A DNA stretch of 64,000 nt. Origin: Yarrowia lipolytica. Lineage: Eukaryota > Ascomycota > Dipodascomycetes > Dipodascales. The position numbers and the translations under genes are program-made. The notes below the pieces were generated by a model. It had not been told where the DNA came from. It worked only from the letters and a program-made list of their open reading frames with translations, and made no database searches. The stretch lies in NCBI RefSeq assembly GCF_001761485.1, contig NC_090773.1:1550001-1614000 (forward strand), given 5' to 3'. This document shows positions 11,393-22,600 of the stretch, piece by piece (position 1 is the stretch's first letter; each line of letters begins with the position of its first letter).

Positions 11393-12222
11393 ACTAGACA
11401 CAGCTCTCGGCACATCACAAGACATGGCATATACACTTTCCCATTTAACCAGCATTCCACTAATACAGATACAGATAATAGAGAGTGTTCTGCAGGTACT
11501 TCATGTACCAGTACAGCACATACCATTACAGTACCGGTAGTAGTAGCTAGCTAGTCCTTTTAGATAGACATTCACTACTATACGAGCACAGGTGTACTTG
11601 TATGCTAAGTACAACACGTACAGTAAATACATGTTGGTACGTTCCCCTGTACGAGCTTCGACCTCTGCTTACTAAGAGTACCTTCACACCCCTTTAATTG
11701 TGTGTAATACAAGTATGTACAAGTACATACAAGTACAAGAACAGGCCGGGCAATTGAAAGGGGTTTTTGTAGTCTTGGGTGGAGTGGATTTTCCATGGAC
11801 CGGTTTTGGTCGTCTTTTCTGTCTGTCAATGCTTCATCTGATCTTGTTTAGCTACAAATATCGTTATATATACTGTAGATGGGTTGGTATATGGTAGCTA
11901 CAAGTACTGTAGCTGTTTACAGTGGCGTGTCCTAACAGCTGAGTAAGCCCCAGAACAGGAAGCTTATTAGGGTATTGGGTCACACACATAGATAGACCCA
12001 CACATCAAGCAGAAGGCTATATGCTCTAACGCACCACACTTAGACACCTTCTCTCACCATCCATCTGTCTCCCGTTACACCTGGCAATTACGCCTAGAAA
12101 CAATCACCTATTTCGAATCGAGCATCAGGTGACACGGCAGTGGACGCAACGAGTGAAAACAAGACACACAAGGTACAGCTTTTTGCAAAAAGACGCCACG
12201 ACAACCGCAGAGAAAAAACACC
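11393..12222. other. Intergenic region between SRF1 and CDC53
   Basis: 830 bp with no supported gene. It is rich in GTAC words, notably a run of TACAAGTA/GTACAAGTACAT units at 11708-11740. It should hold the SRF1 3' end and the CDC53 promoter. Confidence 0.6.
11708..11740. repeat. Cluster of TACAAGTAC-type words
   Basis: Overlapping near-palindromic units (TACAAGTATGTACAAGTACATACAAGTACAAGA read in pieces). Similar words occur in most intergenic regions of this window and not in coding sequence. Confidence 0.7.
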
Positions 12223-14589
12223 ATGGTAAACACACCACCACTTCCCCGCGCCGATGATATCGACGCCACCTGGAAGTACATTGAGGACGGCGTGGGCCAG
12301 GTGCTCCGGGATGACCTGGCACACGGCGCAGGGCTGTCATCGCAGATGTACATGAACCTGTACTCGGCGATCCACAACTACTGCGTTTCGCGAGACAGCA
12401 ACCGAAGCGTGAGTCTGGCCAGCAGAGGAGGAGTCGGATCAAGCACGCGGGGCGCCCAGCTGATTGGCGCAGACCTGTACTACAAGCTCAAGGGCTTTCT
12501 GGAATCGCATCTCAGCTCGCTGGAGGCTGAGGCCCAGCCCATGAGCGGTGGCAACCTGCTGCTGTACTACATCAAGTGCTGGGACAAGTACACGGTGGGT
12601 GCGCAGTACATCAACCACATTTTCAACTACCTGAACCGACACTGGGTCAAGCGAGAGAGAGACGACGGTCGCAAGAACGTGGTGGACGTCAACACCATGT
12701 GTTTGTGTGCCTGGAAGGAGTGCTTCTTCGATCCCCTGGAGAAGAAGGTCATTGATGCCCTGCTGGAGCAGTTCACCCGGCTGCGAAACGGCGAATCTAC
12801 GGGCACCATCGACATCCGAAAGGTCGTGTACTCGTTGGTGTCATTGGGTCTGGACCAGCTTGACATCAAGCGGGTTAACCTGCAGGTCTACGAGCAGGCC
12901 TTCCTGCATCCTTTCATCCAGCACACCAAGGACTACTACACCAAGGAGTCCGCCCTGTTCCTCCAAGAGAACACTGTGGTCGACTACAACCGCAAGGCTG
13001 AGCAGCGTCTGGCGGAAGAGAAGGGCCGAGTTGACGTCTACCTGCATCCGTCTTCCGAGCAGCGGGTGATTGAGACCTGCCACGAGTGTCTCATCGCCGA
13101 CCACGCAGAGGTCATCCGATCCGAGTTTGGCTCACTGCTCCAGGGCTACCGAGAGGACGACATTCGACGTGTGCACGTACTGCTGAGCAAGGTGGACGGC
13201 GCCTTGGACCCTATTCTGCCCGTTTTCGAGTCCTACGTTAAACAGGAAGGAGAGAATGCTGTCAAACAGCTGGCCAAGGACCTCACTGGCACCGTCGACG
13301 CTTCGACTTACGTCGACACACTCATTGGTGTCTACGAGCGCTACGTGCATCTGGTGGAGGTGGCCTTCAGCAATCACACATCGTTGCACAAGGTTCTGGA
13401 CGCTGCATGTTTGGCCTTCATCAACAAGAACGCTATTGCCACTCCAGATTCGCCTAGCAACAAGTCCCGCGACTCCAAAACCCCAGAGCTGCTGGCTTCC
13501 TACTGCAACACGCTACTTAAGAAGACCACCAAGACCACCGAGGACTTCGATCTCGAGGCGAAGCTCGAGAACGCCATTGTCATTTTCCGGTTCCTGGAAG
13601 AAAAGGACGCCTTCCAGAAGCATTACACTCGTAACCTGGCCCGACGTCTTGTCTACAACTCGTCTGCATCCGACGATGCCGAGCGGTCCATGGTCAACAA
13701 GCTCAAAAACGAGTGCGGTATGGAGTACACGGGCAAGCTCAACAAAATGTTCCAGGACATTTCCGTATCAGGCGAGCTGCAGGAGGAGTTCAAGGAGCGA
13801 GTACAACAGAAGCGACAGGACGCGGCTGCCTCAGGCGGAGAGGCCAATCTCGTCGACTTCTCGCCAACCATCATTGCCGAGGGATGCTGGCCACTGCCCT
13901 CCGTCAAGGACGGCTTCCGACTGCCCAATGACCTCACCAAGACGTACGAGGCGTTCACCCAGTACTATCAGGCAAAGCACCAGGGCCGAAAGCTCAAGTG
14001 GCTGTGGAACTTCACCAAGGGCGATGTCAAGATCCACACCAAGGGCTCCAAGATTGGCTATTCGGTAACAGCCTCCATCTACCAGATTGCCATTCTTCTG
14101 GCCTACAACGACGCCGATGTTCTGTCTGTGGCCGATCTGCAGGAGATCACCGGTCTCAGCAACACATACCTGCATGGTTCTCTGCACTTGATCCTCAAGT
14201 CCAAGTTTCTGTTGGTTGAGGGTGTGTCTGGCGACCCCAAGGACGTGGAGCTCACGCCTGAGACGCGAATCGTCTTCAACCAGGACTTCAAGTCCAAGAA
14301 GATCCGAATCAACATCAACGGAGTCATCAAGACGGAGGCTAAGGCTGAGGCTGAGGAGACAAAGAAGGCAATCGAGGAGGACCGAAAGTGGTTCTTGCAA
14401 GCCACGATTGTTCGTGTCATGAAGGCTCGAAAGACTCTCAAGCATACTGCGCTGGTTCAGGAAACCATTGTGCAGTCCAAGAAGCGGTTCCACCCCAAAA
14501 TTGGCGAGATCAAAAAGGTGATTGACGATCTGATTGAGAGAGAGTATCTGACCCGAATCGAGCAGGACAAGTACGAATACGCTGCATAA
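12223..14589 (+). CDS. CDC53: Cullin-1 type scaffold of SCF ubiquitin ligases (Cdc53)
   Basis: Cdc53 bridges Skp1/F-box substrate receptors (N-terminal helical repeats) to the RING protein Rbx1 (C-terminal cullin homology domain). The frame is one exon of 788 residues, the usual size. The N-terminus (DIDATWKYIEDGVGQVL) and the cullin repeats over about 20-400 are clear. The cullin homology region covers about 420-650. The C-terminal winged-helix neddylation block reads IVRVMKARKTLKH, which places the Nedd8-acceptor lysine at K734. The end is the typical YLTRIEQDKYEYAA. The LVDFSPTIIAEGCWPLP stretch corresponds to the loop before the conserved cullin core and is normal for the family. Confidence 0.95.
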   Translation: MVNTPPLPRADDIDATWKYIEDGVGQVLRDDLAHGAGLSSQMYMNLYSAIHNYCVSRDSNRSVSLASRGGVGSSTRGAQLIGADLYYKLKGFLESHLSSLEAEAQPMSGGNLLLYYIKCWDKYTVGAQYINHIFNYLNRHWVKRERDDGRKNVVDVNTMCLCAWKECFFDPLEKKVIDALLEQFTRLRNGESTGTIDIRKVVYSLVSLGLDQLDIKRVNLQVYEQAFLHPFIQHTKDYYTKESALFLQENTVVDYNRKAEQRLAEEKGRVDVYLHPSSEQRVIETCHECLIADHAEVIRSEFGSLLQGYREDDIRRVHVLLSKVDGALDPILPVFESYVKQEGENAVKQLAKDLTGTVDASTYVDTLIGVYERYVHLVEVAFSNHTSLHKVLDAACLAFINKNAIATPDSPSNKSRDSKTPELLASYCNTLLKKTTKTTEDFDLEAKLENAIVIFRFLEEKDAFQKHYTRNLARRLVYNSSASDDAERSMVNKLKNECGMEYTGKLNKMFQDISVSGELQEEFKERVQQKRQDAAASGGEANLVDFSPTIIAEGCWPLPSVKDGFRLPNDLTKTYEAFTQYYQAKHQGRKLKWLWNFTKGDVKIHTKGSKIGYSVTASIYQIAILLAYNDADVLSVADLQEITGLSNTYLHGSLHLILKSKFLLVEGVSGDPKDVELTPETRIVFNQDFKSKKIRININGVIKTEAKAEAEETKKAIEEDRKWFLQATIVRVMKARKTLKHTALVQETIVQSKKRFHPKIGEIKKVIDDLIEREYLTRIEQDKYEYAA

Positions 14590-14905
14590 ACTGTTTCTGC
14601 GTTTGGCACAGTTTTTGATAAACGTGTTGCACGGCATTGTGCACGATAATGTTTCTGGTATTGCGTTGTATGGTGGCACCATGGTAAATGTTAGCATCTG
14701 TTCTGTGGTGGTGTCAAGTCATTCAAGTACAAGTAATATCCAATAGATGACTGTAAGAAATGTTTTAAGTTTAATACAAGCGTAAAACAGGTGAAAAACG
14801 GTAGAAGATCAGGTACAAAGTCTTCTCTACATGAGTGCCGATACATACAAATCGGTATCTAAGCCGGCTGTATAATCAAAGTATTAGTAATATAATGCTA
14901 GTGGC
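14590..14905. other. Convergent intergenic region between CDC53 and SPO71
   Basis: 316 bp of 3' flanking sequence, AT-rich towards 14870-14905. No gene or repeat seen apart from a short CAAGTACAAGTA word near 14725. Confidence 0.6.
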
Positions 14906-17900
14906 CTAATTAACAATGTTGATATCAGCAAAATCCGGTTCCACCAGCTTTTCGATTTCATGCGACAGTGCCATAACCCACTGTTCCTTCTCCTGTCGAG
15001 AACGGGCCACAAAAATGTACCGATGGCCACTGACACCCAGTCGATTGACGGTTCGCAGCTTGGTGGCAGAATTTGTAGTCACGGCCTTCTTTCGAGGGAA
15101 CCACAAAATGATGCATCGCAGAGTCTCACTCTCGGCAGACTTCCACCCGTCCTTGTACATGCGAGGTACCACCTTGTCCGAGCTGAGATCGCTCATTTCG
15201 TCGCGGGTCAGAATATCTGACTCCGCAATGTTGCCGGAGTACACGTAGGCCTCCTTGAGAGGGATGTCTCTGAATCTCTCGTAGTCCACCTTGTCCATAG
15301 GGATACCTCCGAGCGTTCGTCTGTAAACGTCATAGAGAATGAGATGTCCATGGCACAGGACCGCGTAGTACAACTTGAATGAGCCATGGGTCCGTGTCTT
15401 ATGGTACAGCATACCCTTCATGATGATTGAACGGGACCACGAGATACCTGAAACATTGTACAGCGTAGTAGAGGCTGAAGCACGGGCGGTTTCCCACTTG
15501 GGAGACGACTCTCCAATAGCTGCATCTAACTTATCGTCAATGTAGAGACGTTTCATGTTGTTTGTTCGGAAGTCGGCAGATACTTGCAGCTGGTTTTGGG
15601 CCACCACTTTCCAATAGGCAATGAGATCCCTGAGCTTGTTGACCCACAAGTTTCGACAGTGCGAGTTGTAGGCCTGTAGACGCACGATAAGACCGTTTTC
15701 CATCACCAACTCAAACGTCTTGTGTTCGTCGAAAGAATCAACCTCGCCGTCTTCTCCTCCCAGGCCCTGAGACGTGCTTCCATGGAGAATTCGAGAGCCG
15801 TCAAAGTCCACATTGTTGTCTTCGTTACCAATACTGTCGTCGATGTCCTCCTGGCGTTTGGTAGCACGAACTTGGACAACTTCAAGGAGGTTGATGAACC
15901 CATCAGCCTTGATTATCTGAGCGGCCCGTCTCTGCATGTTGTGCAGAGCAATGGAATCCTTCTTTTGAAACTCCGACTCGGTGATACCTGGTTTGAGCCA
16001 CTTGATGATAGGAGTGCCCTTCATCTCACCGGTGCCCTCCTCAGACTTGAACGGGGCAATCTCGTACACCCACTCCCGCTGTTCCTCATTGTAGGCTTCC
16101 TGGCATTTGAGATCTTCGTCGGGAAGAGGAAGAATGGCATTGCCGGGCTTGGCAAAGAAAAGAAAGTAGTCATGGGTGGAAAAGTACAGGTTCTTGTAAA
16201 GAAGCTTACCGAACGAGTTCTTTTTGGAGGAGAAGGCGCCTCCTAGCTGTCCATTCCAAGACTTGAGACGCACCAGATGACCCTCAATGGGGGTGGGCTC
16301 CACCAACTCCTCTCCCTTGATTGTGATTTTGTCACCGTAATGTTCTTTGACACGCAACTCCAAGTCGTGCGTTCGGTTGAGGGCCCAGGAACCATGCAAC
16401 TCCTGCTCTCCAAAGCCCTGGACCCACTCTAATCGGTCGTATCGACGCCATCCAAGACCGACTCGCTTATTATTCACCCAGTCATCAATGGTGCTTTTAA
16501 ATCGTGGGTTTTCAGCCAGAGCCTTGAGCGCCTTCTCAGTAATGTATTGGTGAGCTCTGGCGGTGAGAACAGCACCTCGGCCTGACTTTCTTTTGGCAGC
16601 CATAAGATTTCTAGAAATGTACTCGTCGATAAGTCGGAACTTGCGCCAAGAGACCCGAACAGTTACAACCACAGCCAGATCAGGCACTCGCACATGCATG
16701 TCCTTGTCTCGTCGGGCACCCAGAATTTCGGAGAAGAATGCAAACCACCGAATGGACGAGTAGGCTGAGCGAGCCCGCAGAATGTAGATGACAGTCTCAC
16801 GCTTGCTGGTGTACCACAGGGCGATGGTCTTATCCAGAGATGAATACAGCGACACATTGACATGCTTGCCAAGTGTCAGAAACATTTTGGCGCCAGTCTT
16901 ACCCTTGGTCACCTTCTCAACAGCCTTGATGGATCGGGACGAATAGAATTGCAGCGAGATCGGGTTCAAGGGGTCACCTGTGCTTCGAGCAACAACAATG
17001 TACTCTCTCCATCGTTCCAACATTCGAGTGTCCCCTGTTTCTGTCTCGTTGAAGTCTTTAGGTAGATGCAGAGCTGGACTGGTCTTGACCATAACTAACA
17101 TCTTCTCGATCCGCACAATCTCTCCGGCGGATTTTTCTCTCAAAAACCTCCAGTTTTTGACCGTAGCGTCTCGAGTACGCGAAGACTTGTCTTTCATCTT
17201 ACCAGCGACATTCTTTGCCCGGTTCATGAAGTTTTCCTGAAACTGAAGGTAGTAGTCACTCTGAGAAGGTCCCGCATTGGCAGCGGCGATAGTAGCAGGA
17301 GTCATGACTTCAGCACCCCGCGGTTCGTTACCATGACGAAGACCGGTATGTGGAACAGTAGGATCTCCGTCTTCTTTGACCTCATCAGGCTCTTGACCTT
17401 CAGGTCCCTCTGGAGCTTCAGCTACCTTTGAATCATCAATCACCTTTTCAGTGGCATCGGAGATTTGGCCGTTGTTTCCAAAGTCGTCAGATCCGTCCAT
17501 CAACTGTACGTTCTCAGGTAGACTATCCTGTTCCTGAAGCTCGGGTAGCTTCTGTTCTTCTTTCCAGCGCAGCTTTTGACCGGGTGTGAGACCACTGGGA
17601 CCAGAAAACTTCACCTTGGAAGCAGAAGTTAAAGATGAGGGCGCAGGAGCTTGCTGGAACCCCTTTCCCTTGAGCACATCTGCGCGATTGGGAGCCATCA
17701 AGATGGATTTGCCCTTGTGGTCTTTCTTCGAAACGTCATAGCCACGGAGTGTAGGCTCATTGTCTGCGTCCAGATCTGAATCAAACTCCTCGGACAAGCT
17801 ATCAGCATCAGACATGTTTGTCTCGCCTACGGCATCCAATGGTGCCAAACTCGATTCGGCCGAGTGGAATGAATCGATCGTGCCCACCGAACCAACAGCA

Positions 17901-19267
17901 TGGGAGGTATCTGACGTTTGAGACGACGTTTGGGTAAAAAGAGGGACGTCTGAGGCGGAAGAACGACCCTCAGAGCCCAGATTGTAGGGTGCAGTAGATG
18001 CACGTTGCAGTTTTGGAGGCATCTCTAGTGGTCCAATGCCATTTTCCTTCTTGATATCGGAGGAGGCTTCGTGGTTGGGCCCACTGTACTTTCTCAAAGA
18101 ATGCAATGCAGAGCCATGGGGCTGTTGAGACATGACACCCACAGGTTCCCTGTAAGATGTACCGTCCGGATCGTCACTATTGTCGTTCTTCTTTTCGCTA
18201 GAGTGGTTCACTGCATTGCCGCTAAAGTCTCTGACCTTGATACCAGGTGGAGCTGTGTGTGGACTAGAAGGATGTTCTCGTTTGCTAGAACCAAATCCAG
18301 GAAGTTTCACAATGGGTACAGACATGTCGATTGTTTCGGGTATGCAATCTGGAAGATCCATTTCCTCCTCGTAGTCACTATCTGTCATGATCCCCTTTCC
18401 CTTTGAGTTTGATCTTGCTCGTCGTAAAAAAGTTCCTCTTCTTCTGGAAGAAGGAATAGAAGACTGGGCGTTGAGCTGGTCGGAAAACGTACCTGTGCCT
18501 CTCCTAGGCAGCTCTGGTGTTGTTCTACCACGAGAAAATCGCGACCCCTGGAAAGACCCGTGTTCCTTGACACTGTGGTTGAATGTCTTTGATTTGTCAC
18601 GCGAACTAGAGCCCACCTCGTCCCACTTTGTGCGTCCAAAGAAGCTCTTTTTCCTTCTTTGAGCGCTTAGAAACCTATCGGGATCCACGTCAGACTCCTC
18701 GGACTCCTCCTCCTCTCTTGCATCCAAGGGCAAATGGGGGTCTGAAGGAGGCTCGAGCTCAGAATCAGTCATGTCTGTCGCACTGGAATCGTACATCTCC
18801 ATGAGCTCCTCCAACAGATCGTCACCGTTCTTGTTGAGCTTGGAGATAAGCATCTTTTTGGGCTTGGACAGCGCATTCAGGGGGTTTCCAGGGAACACCT
18901 TCGAAGTGAGCTTGAAGAAGGGACCTAGAGAAGAACCGGCGTAGTACCTCATGACCTTATCTGGGGGTTGTTCAATCCACTCCTTGGCCAGAGGCCCCAC
19001 CACCTGCACTCTCGACGACCGGTCCATATGGTCTGGGGTCGAATACTCCATTCGAAACACCGTGTATGAGTTTAGGGGCACCTCATTGTACACCCACTCA
19101 TTGTACTTTTGGCGCACCGAGTCGAGGTTCTCGTAGTCTGCCAAAAGATCCACCTTGCCCTCCATGGGATGAGCTCGGCGGCCCTTCAGAAACGGCAGGC
19201 CCTTGTCGTCGTCAGGCACGATTTGGGGCGCACGTGGTGAAGCAGCCGTTGATCCATCCATTGACAT
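14906..19267 (-). CDS. SPO71: Spo71/Mug56-like PH-domain protein
   Basis: This 1453-residue protein resembles Spo71, which in S. cerevisiae is needed to extend the prospore membrane in sporulation and works with Vps13 and Spo73. The N-terminal 110 residues form the conserved Spo7_2-type block (KVDLLADYENLDSVRQKYNEW, read in pieces; RYYAGSSLGPFFKL). A long acidic, Ser-rich disordered region follows (about 130-760). Two PH-type regions are visible: about 1000-1215, starting EGHLVRLKSWNGQLGG, and about 1285-1440, starting GMLYHKTRTHGSFKLYYAVL and ending with KEQWVMALSHEIEKL. The coding start is the ATG at 19267. A canonical acceptor (TACTAACTCAG) lies just 4 bases before it, so the leader is probably spliced. 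Homology is clear by layout; the role in this yeast is inferred. Confidence 0.75.
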   Translation of the reverse strand: MSMDGSTAASPRAPQIVPDDDKGLPFLKGRRAHPMEGKVDLLADYENLDSVRQKYNEWVYNEVPLNSYTVFRMEYSTPDHMDRSSRVQVVGPLAKEWIEQPPDKVMRYYAGSSLGPFFKLTSKVFPGNPLNALSKPKKMLISKLNKNGDDLLEELMEMYDSSATDMTDSELEPPSDPHLPLDAREEEESEESDVDPDRFLSAQRRKKSFFGRTKWDEVGSSSRDKSKTFNHSVKEHGSFQGSRFSRGRTTPELPRRGTGTFSDQLNAQSSIPSSRRRGTFLRRARSNSKGKGIMTDSDYEEEMDLPDCIPETIDMSVPIVKLPGFGSSKREHPSSPHTAPPGIKVRDFSGNAVNHSSEKKNDNSDDPDGTSYREPVGVMSQQPHGSALHSLRKYSGPNHEASSDIKKENGIGPLEMPPKLQRASTAPYNLGSEGRSSASDVPLFTQTSSQTSDTSHAVGSVGTIDSFHSAESSLAPLDAVGETNMSDADSLSEEFDSDLDADNEPTLRGYDVSKKDHKGKSILMAPNRADVLKGKGFQQAPAPSSLTSASKVKFSGPSGLTPGQKLRWKEEQKLPELQEQDSLPENVQLMDGSDDFGNNGQISDATEKVIDDSKVAEAPEGPEGQEPDEVKEDGDPTVPHTGLRHGNEPRGAEVMTPATIAAANAGPSQSDYYLQFQENFMNRAKNVAGKMKDKSSRTRDATVKNWRFLREKSAGEIVRIEKMLVMVKTSPALHLPKDFNETETGDTRMLERWREYIVVARSTGDPLNPISLQFYSSRSIKAVEKVTKGKTGAKMFLTLGKHVNVSLYSSLDKTIALWYTSKRETVIYILRARSAYSSIRWFAFFSEILGARRDKDMHVRVPDLAVVVTVRVSWRKFRLIDEYISRNLMAAKRKSGRGAVLTARAHQYITEKALKALAENPRFKSTIDDWVNNKRVGLGWRRYDRLEWVQGFGEQELHGSWALNRTHDLELRVKEHYGDKITIKGEELVEPTPIEGHLVRLKSWNGQLGGAFSSKKNSFGKLLYKNLYFSTHDYFLFFAKPGNAILPLPDEDLKCQEAYNEEQREWVYEIAPFKSEEGTGEMKGTPIIKWLKPGITESEFQKKDSIALHNMQRRAAQIIKADGFINLLEVVQVRATKRQEDIDDSIGNEDNNVDFDGSRILHGSTSQGLGGEDGEVDSFDEHKTFELVMENGLIVRLQAYNSHCRNLWVNKLRDLIAYWKVVAQNQLQVSADFRTNNMKRLYIDDKLDAAIGESSPKWETARASASTTLYNVSGISWSRSIIMKGMLYHKTRTHGSFKLYYAVLCHGHLILYDVYRRTLGGIPMDKVDYERFRDIPLKEAYVYSGNIAESDILTRDEMSDLSSDKVVPRMYKDGWKSAESETLRCIILWFPRKKAVTTNSATKLRTVNRLGVSGHRYIFVARSRQEKEQWVMALSHEIEKLVEPDFADINIVN

Positions 19268-19271
19268 GCGT

Positions 19272-19392
19272 CTGAGTTAGTAACTAGAGGAACCTGTGGA
19301 GTAGGTCTGGGTGTCAGCCACATGATCACGTGACATATGACAGGCTTGCAACTCTCCTTTCCTCGCAAATCTCTCCCTCTTCTCACACTCAC
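19272..19392 (-). other. Predicted 5'UTR intron of SPO71 (121 nt)
   Basis: On the minus strand a GTGAGT donor (first base 19392) pairs with TACTAACTCAG ending at 19272, 4 bases before the SPO71 ATG. The upstream exon has no ATG in frame with SPO71 before a stop, so the intron is placed in the leader. The splice sites match the species consensus exactly. Confidence 0.6.
19327..19332. promoter_or_regulatory. CACGTG E-box inside the SPO71 leader intron
   Basis: The site reads GATCACGTGACAT. CACGTG is the core site of Cbf1/Pho4-type bHLH factors. It lies between the divergent SPO71 and SNF2 starts and could serve either gene. Confidence 0.4.
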
Positions 19393-19624
19393 TCGTTTCT
19401 TGATGTATATGCTGCCCTGTTTCCAACACTGCCTAGGTTTGCTCGGCTCGTACAAGACTAGTTGCGCTGCAAGTTTATGCATGCCAGTCTTAGTAGAGTT
19501 CAGCGTGGAACATAACTGAGCGATGCGATGTGCATCAAGACCCAATATCCATCAGAGCACCACATCTAATGCCCCACAAGAGACACATTGAAACCACTCT
19601 AGACACTCTTCACAATGCCACACG

Positions 19625-22600
19625 ATGAACGACTCCATTGAAAATCTCAACAACCTGCTTCTTTTGGGCGTCATATTCGTCACAGGACACCCGAAACTGC
19701 CCTGTGAAGGCGAATCAGCCCCAGACGGCTGGAACTGGCCCCCATCGACCTGGTTTCGACTCACAAACCTGTCGGTACCCTTGAGGGAGCTGAGATATTT
19801 GTACGACACTAAAGCGATTCGAGTGACATGCACTTCGACGCCTCTCAAACAACTTCTATCCCTGAGAATCTATCTGGTGCCAGAAGAACTAAGAGTCAAA
19901 ACCCAACCCAAGCACCTGTACTCGTTCGCCCTCCAACATATGCACGATAAGCGAAAGTCGGCAATCAGCCGCTTGATACCCTTCTTCTACATACCAGGAA
20001 AACAGACACCCATCGTTCCCTTCTATAGAACCAGTCTGGGAGTCATCACAAAGATGGTAACCTCGGAGGAACGGCTCAACAGCTGGCTTAGTCATCTGTG
20101 CAATGATCCTGCCAAAAAGACGGCAAGCAGGGACGAGCTGGAAAGTGGCAAAAATCTTCTCATGAGTCTTTACGAGTCTGTTGACTTTGTGCCTCAGTAT
20201 GACCTTTCTGATCCGCATGTTGATGCGGTATTCAGTGGCCATGTCGACAACCTCAAGTCAGAGCTGTACCCTTACCAGGCAGAAACAGTCTCACAAATGA
20301 TGCACATGGAGGAAACCCCTAGGACGGCTGTCAGCGCGAGGTATTTGTCGGTAAAGGGTTTCTTTTTCCATCCAGAAGATTTGGTGGCTCGCAAGGAGTT
20401 ACCCGAAACCACCGGCTTGTCTCGAGGAGGAATTCTGGCGGAAAATATGGGTCTTGGAAAGACGTGCATTTGTTTAGCATTGATATGTGCCACTCGAAAA
20501 TCGATGGCAACTGTACCTGCTCAGTATAGCGATACTCTGTCTGAAACGATGATGAAGCTACCGGGCAATGGCAAGATTTCTCAGCTCAAAGTGCTGGTGG
20601 CTCAAAGGGTGGCTGAACTAGGAGCTCCTTGGGGTCTCTACGCAGACCGTCTCTCTTCTTCGTGTGTTGCAGTGCTCTCTTCCATCAGATGTACTTTTCT
20701 CATGCCTGATATTCCCCGTGTGCGAGTGAGTAGTCGTACAGCCGCTTCACGCGAGCAAAAACCGCCTAGGCGTATCCATCTGTCAGCTACTACGCTTCTT
20801 GTTTGTCCAGACTCGCTACCGTTCCAGTGGCTCACTGAGACCAAGAAGCACACGGAGAATCTCAAGGTGATCCATGTCAGTTCTGTGGACAAGGCTCCTG
20901 ATCTGGACACTGTTCTTGACGCCGATTTGGTGATCATTACTAACAGTATCTTGAAGGAGGTGTTCTCCAACCCAGCATGTTCACACATTCAGGACATTAG
21001 GTGGAAACGGCTGATTGTAGATGAAGGTCACGTGGTTGGAAATAACAACTCCATTCTGGACATTTGTGGGCAGGAGTGGATTGCTGAGTGTCGATGGGTC
21101 GTCTCAGGAACGCCTACAGCCGGATTGACGCGTCTAGACACAACGACTCTGTTCGACCACAAGTCCGATCTTCAGAAACTGGGCCGAATAATGGGTGAGT
21201 TTCTCAAGATTGAACCGTGGAGTTCGAGCCCTAGCTCGTGGCAGCAGTCGGTCGTGAAGCCTCTTCTAGCTGGTCGGTACGACGGCTTTGAGCACGCTGT
21301 CAGGGTCTTGTCTGGAGTTCTAGTGCGTCATCAGATTGAAGACGTGGAGCAAAGCACAAGGCTACCGCCCCTCTACAATGACGTGGTCTTTTTGAATCCC
21401 TCATTCTACGACCGAATTATCGCGAACCTCTATGTCTCCAATATCTGTCTGCTCAACTTGGTTGATGAAAAGAAGTTCGGTTTGAAAAATCTTCTCCGTC
21501 GACTCAGAGGAGCCTTCGTGGTCTCCACCAATTATGAGACTCGAGATATCCAATTCTTTCTCGATGAGCTGAGTGCTTACATCTACGAAAACCGGGTGGC
21601 TCTCACTGGCCCCGATAATGAAAATGATGCTCGGCTTATCAAGAAGATCTTTTCGGCCTTGAACTACGCGGCAACTTCTGGCAACTGGCTCCAGATTGCC
21701 GGAACACAAGAGATGCCCTTCTTTGTGGAAGATGAGACTCGCACATCGCGTGCCTTCCAGATGGCTAATCCCCTTATCGTTCGAGACAAGCGTGAGTACG
21801 GAATTATTGGAGGTGCACCGCTGACATATCTACAAAGGGCCGCCAGTGAGGATGAAAAGCTGGATCTGTGGACGGAAACGAAATCCAAAGATGGCACACC
21901 TTTGGAGGGTGTTATTAAAGAGCTGTCTGATGATCCCTTGTTCTCAAGCAGATTCTGGACATCCTACAACAGAAATGTTGACAATAAGAGAGAGCGGAAA
22001 GACAAGAAGAATCCAGCCGTCAAGAATTTTCATCATGCAAAGCAGAAAATATCTCCCGAAGAATATCTTGAAAGCGTGGGTTTGAAGGTAGAGTCTGCTC
22101 CTACAGGAGCGCCTCAAAATCACCATTCGCAATTGGAGGCGGATTATCCAGTGAGTGACAAACCCACAATTGTCGGAACTGGCTCGTCCAAGTTGTCTTA
22201 CCTGGTGTCCAAGACTCTTGTTCTTGTTAAAGATCACAAGATCATTGTTTTTTACGAAGACGTGGACTCAGCCGTCGCTGTTGCTGAGGCCTTTGAAGCA
22301 GTAGGGATCAAGCACCTCATTTACACGACAGACAAGGTTTCAAAGGAGAGACGCGCCCAGTATCTCGCCACGTTTGAAGCGACGGACAACTTCCAGGTAC
22401 TTCTCATGAACATCAACGCTGCTGCGCATGGTCTCAACATCACCTCTGCCTCGTGGGTATTCTTTCTTTCTCCCGTGTGGAGACGAGACATCGAAGCTCA
22501 GGCTATCAAGCGAGCTCACCGTATTGGTCAAAAGTCGGAGGTGCACGTAGAGACCCTCGTACTCCAAGATACTCTGGAGGAAGATATTTATCGACGTCGA

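Larger units (their letters stand above)
19268..19624. other. Divergent promoter region of SPO71 and the SNF2 gene
   Basis: 357 bp between two divergent starts. On the minus strand it holds the likely SPO71 5'UTR intron (19272-19392) with an E-box inside it. On the plus strand a short upstream ATG at 19615 opens an 8-codon frame that overlaps the SNF2 start codon. Confidence 0.6.
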
